Shown piece by piece: positions 27,628 to 36,955 of a DNA stretch of 60,638 bases. Origin of the DNA: Roseibacillus sp. (GTDB lineage Bacteria; Verrucomicrobiota; Verrucomicrobiia; Verrucomicrobiales; Akkermansiaceae); contig JAQWTV010000044.1 of NCBI GenBank assembly GCA_029242545.1, positions 1 through 60,638 of the forward strand, written 5' to 3'. Under the pieces are notes generated by a model, which was not told the DNA's origin, searched no databases, and saw nothing but the letters and a program-made list of their open reading frames with translations. Position numbers and translations under genes: made by a program. Every line of letters begins with the position of its first letter. Position 1 is the stretch's first letter.

Positions 27628-29046
27628 ATGAATGCAATCATTCTCATAGTTGACGACGAAAAGCCTACGCGTGATGGCTTACGCCTCGCTCTTGACGAGA
27701 GATTCGAAGTTTACGTTGCATCTGACCTCCAAGAAGCACGCCAGGTTCTCAAGAGCGAACCAGTTGATGTCCTCCTGACAGACCTGCGCCTTGGTCCAGA
27801 CTCCGGCATGGAACTCCTGGACGAAGCTCTAACACTGGCCAAGCCTCCGGTCTGCATCATGATGACTGCCTATGGCTCGGTAGATACGGCCGTGGAAGCG
27901 ATGAGACGAGGAGCGTGGCATTTCGTCACCAAGCCTTTGAACCTTGAGGAGGTCGAACTGCTGGTTACCCGTGCCGCCAGGGGACGGGTAATCGAGAGCG
28001 AGAATCGCCGCCTCACAACAGAGAATTACGCCCTTCAGAAAAAAGCTGAAATCCGGAGTGCAGGGCTTGATCGCATCATAGGCAAATCACAGGCCATCAC
28101 GAAAATCGGAGAAATGGTCACTCAAATTGCTCCAACGAGGGCAACTGTCCTGATTGAGGGGGAGTCCGGGACTGGAAAGGAGCTCGTTGCACACGCGCTA
28201 CACGACCTGAGTGGGCGCCCAGCCGACAAAATGGTCATCGTCAATTGCGCCGCACTCTCTCCACAGCTCCTCGAGTCTGAATTATTCGGCCATGAAAAGG
28301 GAGCCTTTACCAATGCACACCAACGGAGAATCGGACGCTTTGAGCAAGCGGATGGAGGAACACTTTTCCTCGACGAAGTCGGGGAAATCGATGCCGCTAC
28401 GCAGGTAAAGCTTCTCCGAGCCCTTTCCGAGAGAACCATCGAAAGAGTAGGTTCTAACGAACCCATCAAAGTGGATGTCCGGGTCGTAGCTGCCACGAAC
28501 AGAAACCTCCGGGAAATGGCCACTATGGGGAAGTTCAGAGAGGATCTCTTCTTTCGTCTGAACGTAGTGGCAGTTCAGATGCCACCCCTCCGGGACCGGG
28601 CAGAGGACATTATTCTGCTCGCGAATTCCTTTCTCCGGGAATTCGCCAAGGAAAACGGACGCTCACTCAAGCCTCTGAGCGATGGCGCGCTCAACCTCCT
28701 CCGACTTTATTCGTGGCCCGGCAACGTGCGCGAACTACGAACTGCGATCGAACATGGAGTGGTCATGTCCAACGAAGAAACCATCGAGGAACGGCATCTC
28801 CCTTCCTTTCTCGACCTTGAGGCTCAAACGCGCCCTCCAGAACCGGCGAATCTCTCTTGCCACGCGGAAAAGGACCTTGCGCCGGGTGGCGAATTTAACT
28901 TGCATGACATCGAAATGGCCACGATCCGGAGCGCTCTCCGCTATACGGATGGAAACCGCACCAAGGCAGCCGACCTTCTGGGCATCAGCCGCCGGACTCT
29001 CCAACGTAAATTGAAAGAAATCTCGAGCCCCAACAGGGCTAACTGA
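27628..29046 (+). CDS. Sigma-54-dependent response regulator, NtrC family
   Basis: A 472-residue activator: receiver domain (residues 1-120, phospho-acceptor Asp52 in LLTDLRL, Lys in TKPLNL), AAA+ domain with Walker A GESGTGKE at 178-185 and Walker B GTLFLDEVGEID, and a Fis-type helix-turn-helix at the end (TKAADLLGISRRTLQRKL). The sigma-54-contacting loop, normally GAFTGA, reads GAFTNA at 225-230. It is the obvious partner of the PAS kinase 34 bp upstream, and should drive -24/-12 promoters on phosphorylation. The GT-C-like gene starts 15 bp downstream. Targets are not evident in the window. Confidence 0.96.
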   Translation: MNAIILIVDDEKPTRDGLRLALDERFEVYVASDLQEARQVLKSEPVDVLLTDLRLGPDSGMELLDEALTLAKPPVCIMMTAYGSVDTAVEAMRRGAWHFVTKPLNLEEVELLVTRAARGRVIESENRRLTTENYALQKKAEIRSAGLDRIIGKSQAITKIGEMVTQIAPTRATVLIEGESGTGKELVAHALHDLSGRPADKMVIVNCAALSPQLLESELFGHEKGAFTNAHQRRIGRFEQADGGTLFLDEVGEIDAATQVKLLRALSERTIERVGSNEPIKVDVRVVAATNRNLREMATMGKFREDLFFRLNVVAVQMPPLRDRAEDIILLANSFLREFAKENGRSLKPLSDGALNLLRLYSWPGNVRELRTAIEHGVVMSNEETIEERHLPSFLDLEAQTRPPEPANLSCHAEKDLAPGGEFNLHDIEMATIRSALRYTDGNRTKAADLLGISRRTLQRKLKEISSPNRAN

Positions 29047-29061
29047 TTCCAGATTCTCACT

Positions 29062-30864
29062 ATGAGTGCCGCAGAACCCTCAAGCTCCATCGACGCCGGG
29101 ATTATCATCCGACGCGTTGTTTTCTTCATCCTGCTGATTGGCCTTTCGCTCCTTTACCTGCTCGTAACATTCAGGGGTCTGGACTCTCCCAATGGAATGG
29201 ACCAAGCACAAATCGCGAGGGAGATCGCCAGGAACAAAAGCTTCACAACCAAAGTTCTGCGACCAGTCTCAGTCTGGCAGAATGGTGAAATACGCGAGGC
29301 TGAGCCAGTCATCAAAAATTCTAACCGTGACACCTATCACGCGCCCCTGCATCCAGTCCTTCTCAGCTGGGCGCTCAAGCTTGTCGGGGGTGATGATGCC
29401 GACAAGTGGCGCATGACTGAAACTGATACGGTTTATAAGCTCGACCGAGTCATCGCAGCTACGGCGGTAATCTGTTTCCTCATGGCGATCGGGGTGAATT
29501 ACCTTCTGATTTCCAGAATCTTCGACCCTAAGATCGGTGGCGTCACTGCGCTGCTCATGCTGCTTTGTGATCTCAACTGGAAATTTTCCCAGACAGGCCT
29601 CCCGCAGATGTTCATGCTTCTGCTATTTTCCTGCGCGTGCCTTTTCGCATACAAGGCGATAGAAGCTACCTCCGAAGGCCGGATTGCCCTTATCCCAGCC
29701 CTCCTTGCTGCAGCGTTCCTCGGTCTTCTTGCTCTTACCCACTGGCTTGCGATCTGGATCGTTCTTGGCTTCGCGATCTACGCAGGTTTTTTCCTTCGCC
29801 CGAGAGGCGCGATCGGCCTTGCGGCCCTTGCAGTCGTTCTTCTACTGGCAATTGTTCCCCTCCTAAAGAACAAGCAATATAGCGGAACCATGGGCGGAAC
29901 CGCTATTCTAGCGGTATTTAATGGTCTTGGGGGTAGCGAGGACTCGGTCATGCGAACCTACAATTTGCAAGACGCCTATCTCCCCCTCCAGAACCTTCCT
30001 TTTAAAATAGTCCGAACCACAATCCTGCAAGCTGGAAACCTCTTCACGAACCTTGGATCGCTGCTCACCGCTCCCCTCTTCTTTCTCGCTTTACTGCACC
30101 CGTTTAAACGAAAATCGATCGCAAATTTTCGATGGTGCCTTCTCCTGATGTGGCTCTTTGGAGCCGTTGGCATGGCAATCTTCGGCCTGAAGGAAGGAGC
30201 TGCAACCGATTCCAACCAACTCCATATTTTATTCGCCCCTCTGTTTGCTGCCTATGGCCTTGCGCTTGTCGCAATTCTGTGGAGTCGACTGCAGATCATC
30301 TCAAAGATCCCCCCCCTGCGAAACGCGCACTTTGTAGCAGTGATTCTAATTAGTGGCGGCCCCATGGTCCTCGATCTTCCCCGGCAAGTCCGAGAGGTCG
30401 GCCGAACCGGCACGGTTCCTCCGCACTGGCCACCATACTACCCTGCCGCCCTGAATATCGGACTTGCCTCGCAAGTTCGTGAAGATGAAATCGTTGTAAC
30501 AGATCAACCGTGGGCAGTCGCATGGTATGCTGACCGAACCGCTCTCTGGCTACCAAATCGGATCAGCGTATTCAAGGAACTGGAGGCGCTTTCTGCTACC
30601 CAGGACAGCCCTTTTGCAGGGCTCCTGATTTCTCCCTACTCCCACAGCACGAGGGTTCTCCCAGGGGTCTACAACGAGTACGAAGAATGGGCGCCTCTGA
30701 TCCTCGATGGATGGGCGTCAGTCTCAACCAGGAGCCTCCCTGGAACTCTGGCTAAGCTCGACCCGGAACTCAGAACGATCCTTACCCGCTATCCGAATCC
30801 TGTTCGATTCGTGGATAATCTTCTGGTTTTCTGGTCGGTGTCCGGCAATTCAAATACCCCTTAA
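29062..30864 (+). CDS. Polytopic membrane protein, GT-C (GT39/ArnT-like) glycosyltransferase fold
   Basis: A 600-residue integral membrane protein with about ten to eleven hydrophobic segments between residues 15 and 440 and a soluble C-terminal domain of about 160 residues. The first periplasmic loop contains an acidic motif GLDSPNGMDQAQIARE, as in GT-C enzymes using polyprenyl-linked sugar donors. I infer a glycosyltransferase-like role at the inner membrane; donor and acceptor are unknown. It lies in a tight run with the two-component pair upstream (15 bp) and xseB downstream (19 bp). Confidence 0.75.
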   Translation: MSAAEPSSSIDAGIIIRRVVFFILLIGLSLLYLLVTFRGLDSPNGMDQAQIAREIARNKSFTTKVLRPVSVWQNGEIREAEPVIKNSNRDTYHAPLHPVLLSWALKLVGGDDADKWRMTETDTVYKLDRVIAATAVICFLMAIGVNYLLISRIFDPKIGGVTALLMLLCDLNWKFSQTGLPQMFMLLLFSCACLFAYKAIEATSEGRIALIPALLAAAFLGLLALTHWLAIWIVLGFAIYAGFFLRPRGAIGLAALAVVLLLAIVPLLKNKQYSGTMGGTAILAVFNGLGGSEDSVMRTYNLQDAYLPLQNLPFKIVRTTILQAGNLFTNLGSLLTAPLFFLALLHPFKRKSIANFRWCLLLMWLFGAVGMAIFGLKEGAATDSNQLHILFAPLFAAYGLALVAILWSRLQIISKIPPLRNAHFVAVILISGGPMVLDLPRQVREVGRTGTVPPHWPPYYPAALNIGLASQVREDEIVVTDQPWAVAWYADRTALWLPNRISVFKELEALSATQDSPFAGLLISPYSHSTRVLPGVYNEYEEWAPLILDGWASVSTRSLPGTLAKLDPELRTILTRYPNPVRFVDNLLVFWSVSGNSNTP

Positions 30865-30883
30865 CTTTGATAATGACACCGTA

Positions 30884-31204
30884 ATGGCTGCTAAAAAGAA
30901 GGCTAAAGAGTCGGAGGTTCGCACCTTCGAGGACGCCATGGAAGAACTGGAGAGCCTTGTGGAGGCCATGGAAGGAGATCAACTGCCCCTCGAGCAACTC
31001 GTTGCTCACTATGAACAGGGGGCTGGACTGCTCCAACACTGTGAAAAAGTGCTTGCAGCCGCAAAACAGAGGATAGAGTTGATCGAGGTAGGCAACTCTC
31101 CCGAAAAGAACCTCGCACCCAACTCGGAAGAAGTTGAGGATTCCCCTGCGGCAAGTGACGGCCCAACCGCCGAATCTCCTGAAGATGACATCCGACTCCT
31201 CTAA
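30884..31204 (+). CDS. xseB: Exodeoxyribonuclease VII small subunit
   Basis: The small helical subunit of exonuclease VII, which degrades single-stranded DNA with XseA. The ATG at 30884 gives 106 residues with the family core FEDAMEELESLVEAMEGDQLPLEQ and LLQHCEKVLAAAKQRIEL. The usual length is about 80; the extra C-terminal 30 residues are acidic and Ser/Pro-rich. Its 3' end overlaps the dxs start by 20 bp. xseB next to dxs is a frequent arrangement, sometimes with ispA between; here ispA is absent. xseA is not in the window. Confidence 0.95.
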   Translation: MAAKKKAKESEVRTFEDAMEELESLVEAMEGDQLPLEQLVAHYEQGAGLLQHCEKVLAAAKQRIELIEVGNSPEKNLAPNSEEVEDSPAASDGPTAESPEDDIRLL

Positions 31205-33101
31205 CCCTCAGCACGATTCCGACACCAGCCTTCTGTCCGGACTGCAAAGTCCGGATGACGTGAAGGTTCTCGGAGATGAGCAACTCGAACAACTCGCGGC
31301 CGAAGTCCGCGACACCCTCATTCGGACTCTGGCCCGGACCGGTGGTCACCTGGGGCCCAACCTCGGGGTGGTCGAACTTACCATCGCACTTCACAAGGTT
31401 TTCAACACACCTGTTGACCGATTCGTGATGGACGTTTCCCATCAGGGTTACGTTCATAAAATGCTGACCGGCAGAGCTGGTCAAATTGATTCTATTCGAC
31501 AATACGAAGGCCTGAATGGGTTTCTTCTCCGGACCGAATCCGAACATGATTGCTATGGAGCCGGTCACGCTGGAACAGCGTTGTCAGCGGCACTCGGAAT
31601 GGCGGCGGCCAGAGATCTCAAGGGAGACGATGAGCATGTGGTTGCAATAGCGGGCGATGCTGCATTCACCTGTGGTCCTACCCTTGAGGCGCTTAACAAC
31701 ATCGCTGAGACTACCAAACGGTTCATTGTCGTATTGAATGACAATGAGTGGTCGATCGATAAGAACGTGGGGGCAATTGCAAAGTACTTCAACGCCCTGC
31801 AAACAAACAAGGCCTACTCCGACGTTCGGCAAAAGGCAGCCGAGTTCGTCGAGCGAGTCGGAGGGCAAGGGGTGCGGCGGCTGGCTAAAAAGATCGAGCG
31901 CAGCGCTAAGAACCTTCTATTCCCCAATGTCCTTTTCGAAAAATTTGGCGTTCGCTATTTTGGCCCTATTGACGGCCACAATCTCCCGCTTCTGGTCAGA
32001 ACTTTTGAATACCTGAAAGAGCAGGAAGAACCCGTCATTCTCCATATAATCACCGAAAAAGGGCGTGGTTATAAACCTGCGCTCGAAAAACCGGGCAAGT
32101 TCCACGGGCTTGGCCCCTACAACGTTGTAGATGGGTCGACCAGCAGTGGCGGGAACCCCACCTATTCAGAGGTTTTCGGTAGGACGGTAACCAATCTTGC
32201 AAAGGAAGACGATAAAATCGTTGCCGTCACGGCAGCGATGCCGGGGGGAACAAAGCTTGAAATTTTCAAGGAAGAGATCCCAGCTCGCTACTTTGATGTT
32301 GGCATCGCGGAAGAGCATGCAGCCCTCTTTGCTTGTGGTCTTGCGACCCAGGGGCTGAAGCCTTTTCTAGCGATCTATTCCACCTTTATGCAGCGAGCGT
32401 ATGACATGATCATTCATGATATGGCTCTGCAAGGACTTCCGGTGCGCCTCTGTATGGACAGGGGAGGGCTTTCCGGAGACGATGGCCCAACTCATCATGG
32501 CCTATTTGACATTGGCTATCTGAGGCACATCCCAAACATCGTGCACATGCAACCGATCGATGAGGATGAGTTTGCGGATATGCTCTGGACAATGGCTCAA
32601 TATGAAAAAGGTCCTATCGCGGTCCGCTATCCACGGGGAGTGGGAACCGGTGCCCAGCCCAAGGACGAGCCGTCCCTTCTTGAGATCGGTAAAGGAGAGC
32701 TCATCAAAGATGGAAATGATGTCGCGCTCATAGGACTGGGATTTGTCCACGATCTTGCCGTGCAGGCATCTGAAGAACTTGAGAAGCTGGGCTATTCCGT
32801 GGCTCTGGTAAATCCCCGCTTCATTAAACCTCTCGATGAGGACCTCATCATTGAAGTCGCTAAACGTTGCAGGGTGATCTGCACTTTTGAGGACCATGTC
32901 CTGAAGAATGGATTTGGCGCTTCCATAATTGAGCTTCTACATGATGCCGGAATTGATACTCCAGTCGAGCGAGTGGGCTGGCCTGACGAGTTCGTCGAAC
33001 ACGGCAAGGTCGACATTCTCCGAGAAAAGCACGGCATCACCGCGGACTCTGCTGTGGAGAAAGTCCTTCCATATCTGCCAACCAAGGCTGCTACTGCCTG
33101 A
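31185..33101 (+). CDS. dxs: 1-deoxy-D-xylulose-5-phosphate synthase
   Basis: Thiamin-diphosphate enzyme of the MEP isoprenoid pathway, condensing pyruvate and glyceraldehyde 3-phosphate. The ATG at 31185 gives 638 residues, close to the norm, and overlaps xseB by 20 bp, implying translational coupling. Landmarks: TGGHLGPNLGVVELT (His), the TPP site GDAAFTCG...NDN (usual GDG; here GDA), catalytic Glu in GIAEEHA, and DRGGLSGDDGPTHHG in the transketolase pyrimidine domain. The GDG to GDA change and DVSHQGYVHK (usual DVGHQ) mark a divergent subgroup, but the fold and other residues argue for a working enzyme. Confidence 0.95.
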   Translation: MTSDSSNPQHDSDTSLLSGLQSPDDVKVLGDEQLEQLAAEVRDTLIRTLARTGGHLGPNLGVVELTIALHKVFNTPVDRFVMDVSHQGYVHKMLTGRAGQIDSIRQYEGLNGFLLRTESEHDCYGAGHAGTALSAALGMAAARDLKGDDEHVVAIAGDAAFTCGPTLEALNNIAETTKRFIVVLNDNEWSIDKNVGAIAKYFNALQTNKAYSDVRQKAAEFVERVGGQGVRRLAKKIERSAKNLLFPNVLFEKFGVRYFGPIDGHNLPLLVRTFEYLKEQEEPVILHIITEKGRGYKPALEKPGKFHGLGPYNVVDGSTSSGGNPTYSEVFGRTVTNLAKEDDKIVAVTAAMPGGTKLEIFKEEIPARYFDVGIAEEHAALFACGLATQGLKPFLAIYSTFMQRAYDMIIHDMALQGLPVRLCMDRGGLSGDDGPTHHGLFDIGYLRHIPNIVHMQPIDEDEFADMLWTMAQYEKGPIAVRYPRGVGTGAQPKDEPSLLEIGKGELIKDGNDVALIGLGFVHDLAVQASEELEKLGYSVALVNPRFIKPLDEDLIIEVAKRCRVICTFEDHVLKNGFGASIIELLHDAGIDTPVERVGWPDEFVEHGKVDILREKHGITADSAVEKVLPYLPTKAATA

Positions 33102-33121
33102 GAAACAAGCAGGCGCTCCAT

Positions 33122-33146
33122 CCCTTGATCAACAAGGGTCTTTATT
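33122..33146 (+). terminator. Candidate intrinsic terminator after dxs
   Basis: CCCTTG and CAAGGG form a perfect 6-bp stem with a 5-base loop (ATCAA), followed by TCTTTATT. It lies 20 bp after the dxs stop and 65 bp before the priA start. The stem is short and the T-tract interrupted, so this is a modest candidate. Confidence 0.4.
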
Positions 33147-33210
33147 CTAGCCCTCCCGGAAGGCAATCTGCGACGTTGGATAGCTCAGCATTTTTGCATA
33201 TCGTTCCGGC

Positions 33211-35460
33211 ATGCCGGGCACTGTCAAAGTGTTGATCGATGGACCCTCGGAGCTCATTTTTGATTATGCGCTTCCCGAGGAGATCTCTGCCCGCCCTGGA
33301 TGCAGGGTAAGAGTGCCCCTTCGTAATACCTCTGCTACTGGAACGATCCTTGATATCGACTCTAAGCAGAGCACAACTTTTGATCTTAAGCCTGTCACTT
33401 CGCTAATTGATCCTGAACCAGTTGTAACAGAAAAGCTCATTCAACTGGCCCGATGGATGACTGACTATTATGGAACTCCGCTTGAGCAAATCATGCGTTC
33501 TATGCTCCCAGGCGCTGTGCGTCAGGAAACCCACTCTGCAAAGACGCGTCAGGTTGCTGTTCTAGTTGAAATGCCGGATTCAGAGGCACTCGAAAAGCTC
33601 TCGAGACGCGCTCCCCGTCAACATACCATCCTGAGCTTGCTCGATAAGTCCGGGCCCGTTTCTCTCAACGAGCTTGGAGGCGCCTCGGTAAGAGGCAGCG
33701 TAAAAGCTCTCGAGGATGCGGGCTATGTCACCGTCCGGTCCCAGGAGGTCAGGCGTGACCCCGATGCTGGGGATGTCTTTCTTGAGAGTAAGCCACACAA
33801 ATTGAATGCCGGGCAACAACTGGCCTATGAGAGCATTTGCGAATCACTAGATTCCTTTCATAAAGCGGGGTCGAACCCGGAAGCTACAAGTGACTTGCCT
33901 AAGCCCATTCTTTTGCATGGAGTCACCGGATCAGGAAAAACAGAAGTTTATCTCCAGGCTGCGCAGTACTGCCTTGACCAGGGAAGAAGCGTCCTCGTTC
34001 TGGTCCCAGAAATCGCATTGACCCCCCAGACCGTCCAACATTTCAAATCGAGGTTTTCAACGCTTCATGATCAAGTTGCAGTCCTCCACTCCCACTTGTC
34101 TCAGGGTGAGCGGTTCGACGAGTGGCACCGAATCCGAAAGGGCGAGGCCAGGGTAGTTGTTGGCGCCCGGTCGGCAGTATTTGCCCCTCTGCCCTTACCC
34201 GGACTGATCATCGTCGACGAAGAGCATGAAAATACCTACAAGCAGGAAAACCCCCCTAAATATCAGGGTCGAGATCTAGCGGTGGTCCGGGGAAACCTTG
34301 AGCAGTGTCAGGTTGTTCTAGGTTCCGCAACTCCATCCCTCGAATCCTTTCAGAACGCTCAGTCAGGAAAATACAATCTCGTCCGGCTTGCCGAGAGGGC
34401 AGACGGCCAAGCTCTTCCTCTCATTCGGATTGTAGATATGCGAAACGAGAGTCGGAAACAGAAAGGCGGACCAGCGATTCTCTCCGAACGCCTCAGGACG
34501 GACATGGAGAAGAAGCTTGAGGCTGGTCAGCAGGTAATTCTCTTTCTCAATCGCCGTGGCTTTGCTCGATCCCTGCAATGTCCAAGCTGTGGCCATGTCT
34601 GTGAGTGCCAGCATTGCACCGTCCCACTAACCTATCATCGGACCGAAGAGAGATTGATTTGCCATCTTTGCGGCTACCAGTCAATCGTGCCCCGCGCATG
34701 TCCTAAGTGCCATGACAGATCAATCCTCCTGCAGGGCTATGGAACTCAGAAGGTCGAAGAAGTTCTCAAAAAGGTATTTCCCTCTGCGCGGCTCGCCCGC
34801 CTCGACGCCGATACAGCCCGCAAGAAAAATGCTCTTCGTAACACCCTTCGAGACTTTCGGGCCCGAAAGATCGACATCCTGCTAGGCACGCAGATGATCG
34901 CAAAGGGCCTCGATTTTCCAAATGTCACCCTCGCGGGCATTCTGAATGCCGATCTCTCGCTCCACGCACCCGACTTTCGAGCTGGAGAAAGGACCTTCCA
35001 GCTACTTACCCAGGTAGCCGGGCGCTCCGGACGAGGAGAAATGGAGGGCGAAGTGATTATTCAGACTTTTACTCCTCATTCACCTTCCGTGCAGTTTGCA
35101 CGGCATCACGATTATGATGGCTTTGCGGATCAGGAATACGATTTCCGGCGGCAGTTCAAATTCCCCCCGTTTACCCATGCCGCCTTGCTCACCAGCAAAT
35201 GTAGCCATGAACGCTTGGCGGAGTTTACACTCCAAAACCTCCATCAGCGCCTCTCTGCGAACCTTCCAAGTGGAATAGAACTAGGAGTTCCAAATCCCGC
35301 CCCCACTCCAAAGGCCCACGGCCTTTTTCGTTTCCAGCTTCTTATAAGATCGGACAACCCTCGAGCACTCTCTCGACATGTTCAACAGGTCCTCTCCGCA
35401 ACCACCTTGCCGGAGGAAGTCGGTCTGGTCTTCGATATGGACGCTTACGATTTCGGATAG
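33211..35460 (+). CDS. priA: Primosomal helicase PriA
   Basis: Replication-restart helicase of 749 residues. The N-terminal 3' DNA-end binding domain (about 1-105) precedes superfamily 2 helicase motifs: Walker A GVTGSGKTEVY, DEEH in IIVDEEHENTYKQ, and GSATPSLES. Between the helicase lobes lies the two-zinc module: CPSCGHVCECQHC followed by CHLCGY and CPKC. The C-terminal helicase core includes GTQMIAKGLDFPNVT. The length and all motifs are as expected. Not clearly in an operon with dxs because a possible terminator separates them. Confidence 0.97.
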   Translation: MPGTVKVLIDGPSELIFDYALPEEISARPGCRVRVPLRNTSATGTILDIDSKQSTTFDLKPVTSLIDPEPVVTEKLIQLARWMTDYYGTPLEQIMRSMLPGAVRQETHSAKTRQVAVLVEMPDSEALEKLSRRAPRQHTILSLLDKSGPVSLNELGGASVRGSVKALEDAGYVTVRSQEVRRDPDAGDVFLESKPHKLNAGQQLAYESICESLDSFHKAGSNPEATSDLPKPILLHGVTGSGKTEVYLQAAQYCLDQGRSVLVLVPEIALTPQTVQHFKSRFSTLHDQVAVLHSHLSQGERFDEWHRIRKGEARVVVGARSAVFAPLPLPGLIIVDEEHENTYKQENPPKYQGRDLAVVRGNLEQCQVVLGSATPSLESFQNAQSGKYNLVRLAERADGQALPLIRIVDMRNESRKQKGGPAILSERLRTDMEKKLEAGQQVILFLNRRGFARSLQCPSCGHVCECQHCTVPLTYHRTEERLICHLCGYQSIVPRACPKCHDRSILLQGYGTQKVEEVLKKVFPSARLARLDADTARKKNALRNTLRDFRARKIDILLGTQMIAKGLDFPNVTLAGILNADLSLHAPDFRAGERTFQLLTQVAGRSGRGEMEGEVIIQTFTPHSPSVQFARHHDYDGFADQEYDFRRQFKFPPFTHAALLTSKCSHERLAEFTLQNLHQRLSANLPSGIELGVPNPAPTPKAHGLFRFQLLIRSDNPRALSRHVQQVLSATTLPEEVGLVFDMDAYDFG

Positions 35461-35597
35461 CCCGCACGAAGCACCCTGAAGCATTCGTCTTCCTGCTCAA
35501 TCACTGTTATAGTTACGAAACCACCGCGGGATAGCCCCGGAGTGATTTTCGCCCCTTCCACTTCCCGGCAGGAAAGTGAAAACTGTATGAGATACCG

Positions 35598-35942
35598 GTG
35601 GCCAATACTCCCAGCAGGGCTACCGTCCCTCCCACTGTTCTTATGGGGAAAACTGAAGATTGGCCTGCCACCAGAACAACACACCCAAAGCCTTCCAGAG
35701 GCTCAGTGGACTGGATTATATGGGCCGCATGGGCTGATCGGATAACCTTCGAGGAAATTTATCAGATTTCGGGCCTTGCCGAGCCAGCGGTCATAAGGCT
35801 GATGAGACGCAATTTGAAGCCTGCAAGTTTTCGGCGCTGGCGGAAGCGAGTTAACACAAAAAGCATCAAGCATCGGAAGCGATTTGAAAGAGACCGAAAG
35901 CTGAGCAAGCGTAAAACTGCTCCAGCTGATGAGGGTACCTGA
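35598..35942 (+). CDS. DUF2805/TIGR03643 family protein
   Basis: A small basic protein of unknown function. The family core is plain from about residue 36: VDWIIWAAWADRITFEEIYQ, then EPAVIRLMRRNLKPASFRRW followed by RKRVNTKSIKHRKRF. The core looks like a helix-turn-helix-like DNA- or RNA-binding unit, but no role is established. The start is uncertain: GTG at 35598 gives 114 residues, ATG at 35643 gives 99, and neither has a good ribosome-binding site. It lies 137 bp after priA on the same strand. Confidence 0.8.
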   Translation: MANTPSRATVPPTVLMGKTEDWPATRTTHPKPSRGSVDWIIWAAWADRITFEEIYQISGLAEPAVIRLMRRNLKPASFRRWRKRVNTKSIKHRKRFERDRKLSKRKTAPADEGT

Positions 35943-35974
35943 TGTCACCAGGACCCAATGCGCACCTCTCTTAC

Positions 35975-36829
35975 TTAACCCTTGAAGCAGCACGCCGGGC
36001 TTCCTACTACGCCCAGTCCCGAAAAAACAAACAGGCGACCAGCATTTTCCTCAACTCCTTCGCCAGGCTGCCCGGTCGTCACATAGAGATCCCTGAGACC
36101 CTCTCCTCCAAAGGCGAGAGCTGTCACTTCACGGCAGGGAAGAAAGAGCCTCTCCAGCTCATTTCCCTGCTGGTCAAAGCAGACCACGCAACTACCGTGA
36201 CAAAACGCAATCCACAAGTTCCCTTCAGCATCAATAGCCATCCCATCTGGCACTCCTGGCACCCGCTCTGCCGTCGAGAAGGCCTCCCGCTGATCGCAGA
36301 GAGAACCCGTTGACTCCTCATAGTGGAAGGTGAGCACGGATAATCTTGGGGTATCTATATAGAACAGAGTCCCGCCATCCTTTGTCCAAACAAGACCGTT
36401 AGAATTCGTCACTCCTCCAACCACTCTTTCAATTCCAAGGTCTGGGTCCAGTCGATAGAGACTGGCATCGCCCTTGCGTTTCGCCAGGCTGATAGTTCCC
36501 GCAAAATAGCGCCCATCCGGTGAACACTTTCCGTCATTGAAACGGTTCTCGCGCTTATCAGGCTCCGGGTCCCCCAGTGGCGTGACCTGACCGCTCTCGG
36601 AGTCGAGAAAAGCAAATCCTGAATCTCCTGCCACCACAAATCCACCCCCCTCACGAGGAGCCACCGACCCTACCCTCTCTCCGATATCCCAGAACTTCTC
36701 CTCCCCCGATTGGGGAGTAAACTCCACGACTCTGCCGCCTTCAATATCGACATAATACAGTTTTCCCTCCCACCAAAGTGGCCCCTCACCCCACTGAGCC
36801 CGATAATTTCCAGCCAGCTGCGCAGTCAC
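35975..36829 (-). CDS. SMP-30/gluconolactonase family sugar lactonase
   Basis: A 284-residue beta-propeller enzyme with no signal peptide, so cytosolic. The family's metal-binding residues are in GEGPLWWEG (Glu), TNSNGLVW (Asn) and PDGMAIDAEGN (Asp), and a further landmark is FNDGKCSPDGRYFAGT. Relatives hydrolyse sugar lactones such as gluconolactone or arabinonolactone; the substrate here is unknown. The start codon is GTG. It is divergent from the amidase gene, 126 bp away, and convergent with the DUF2805 gene. Confidence 0.92.
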   Translation of the reverse strand: MTAQLAGNYRAQWGEGPLWWEGKLYYVDIEGGRVVEFTPQSGEEKFWDIGERVGSVAPREGGGFVVAGDSGFAFLDSESGQVTPLGDPEPDKRENRFNDGKCSPDGRYFAGTISLAKRKGDASLYRLDPDLGIERVVGGVTNSNGLVWTKDGGTLFYIDTPRLSVLTFHYEESTGSLCDQREAFSTAERVPGVPDGMAIDAEGNLWIAFCHGSCVVCFDQQGNELERLFLPCREVTALAFGGEGLRDLYVTTGQPGEGVEENAGRLFVFSGLGVVGSPACCFKG

Positions 36830-36955
36830 GACCCTTCGACCCTTAAGCCCTCTCCCTACCAGTGTCCAGCAGCTTTCTAATTGCGAGGACCCCGCTAACA
36901 GGCCAACCTGTCCGCCTGCACCCGCAATGGGGATTCATACCCTCAGCCTGACTCC

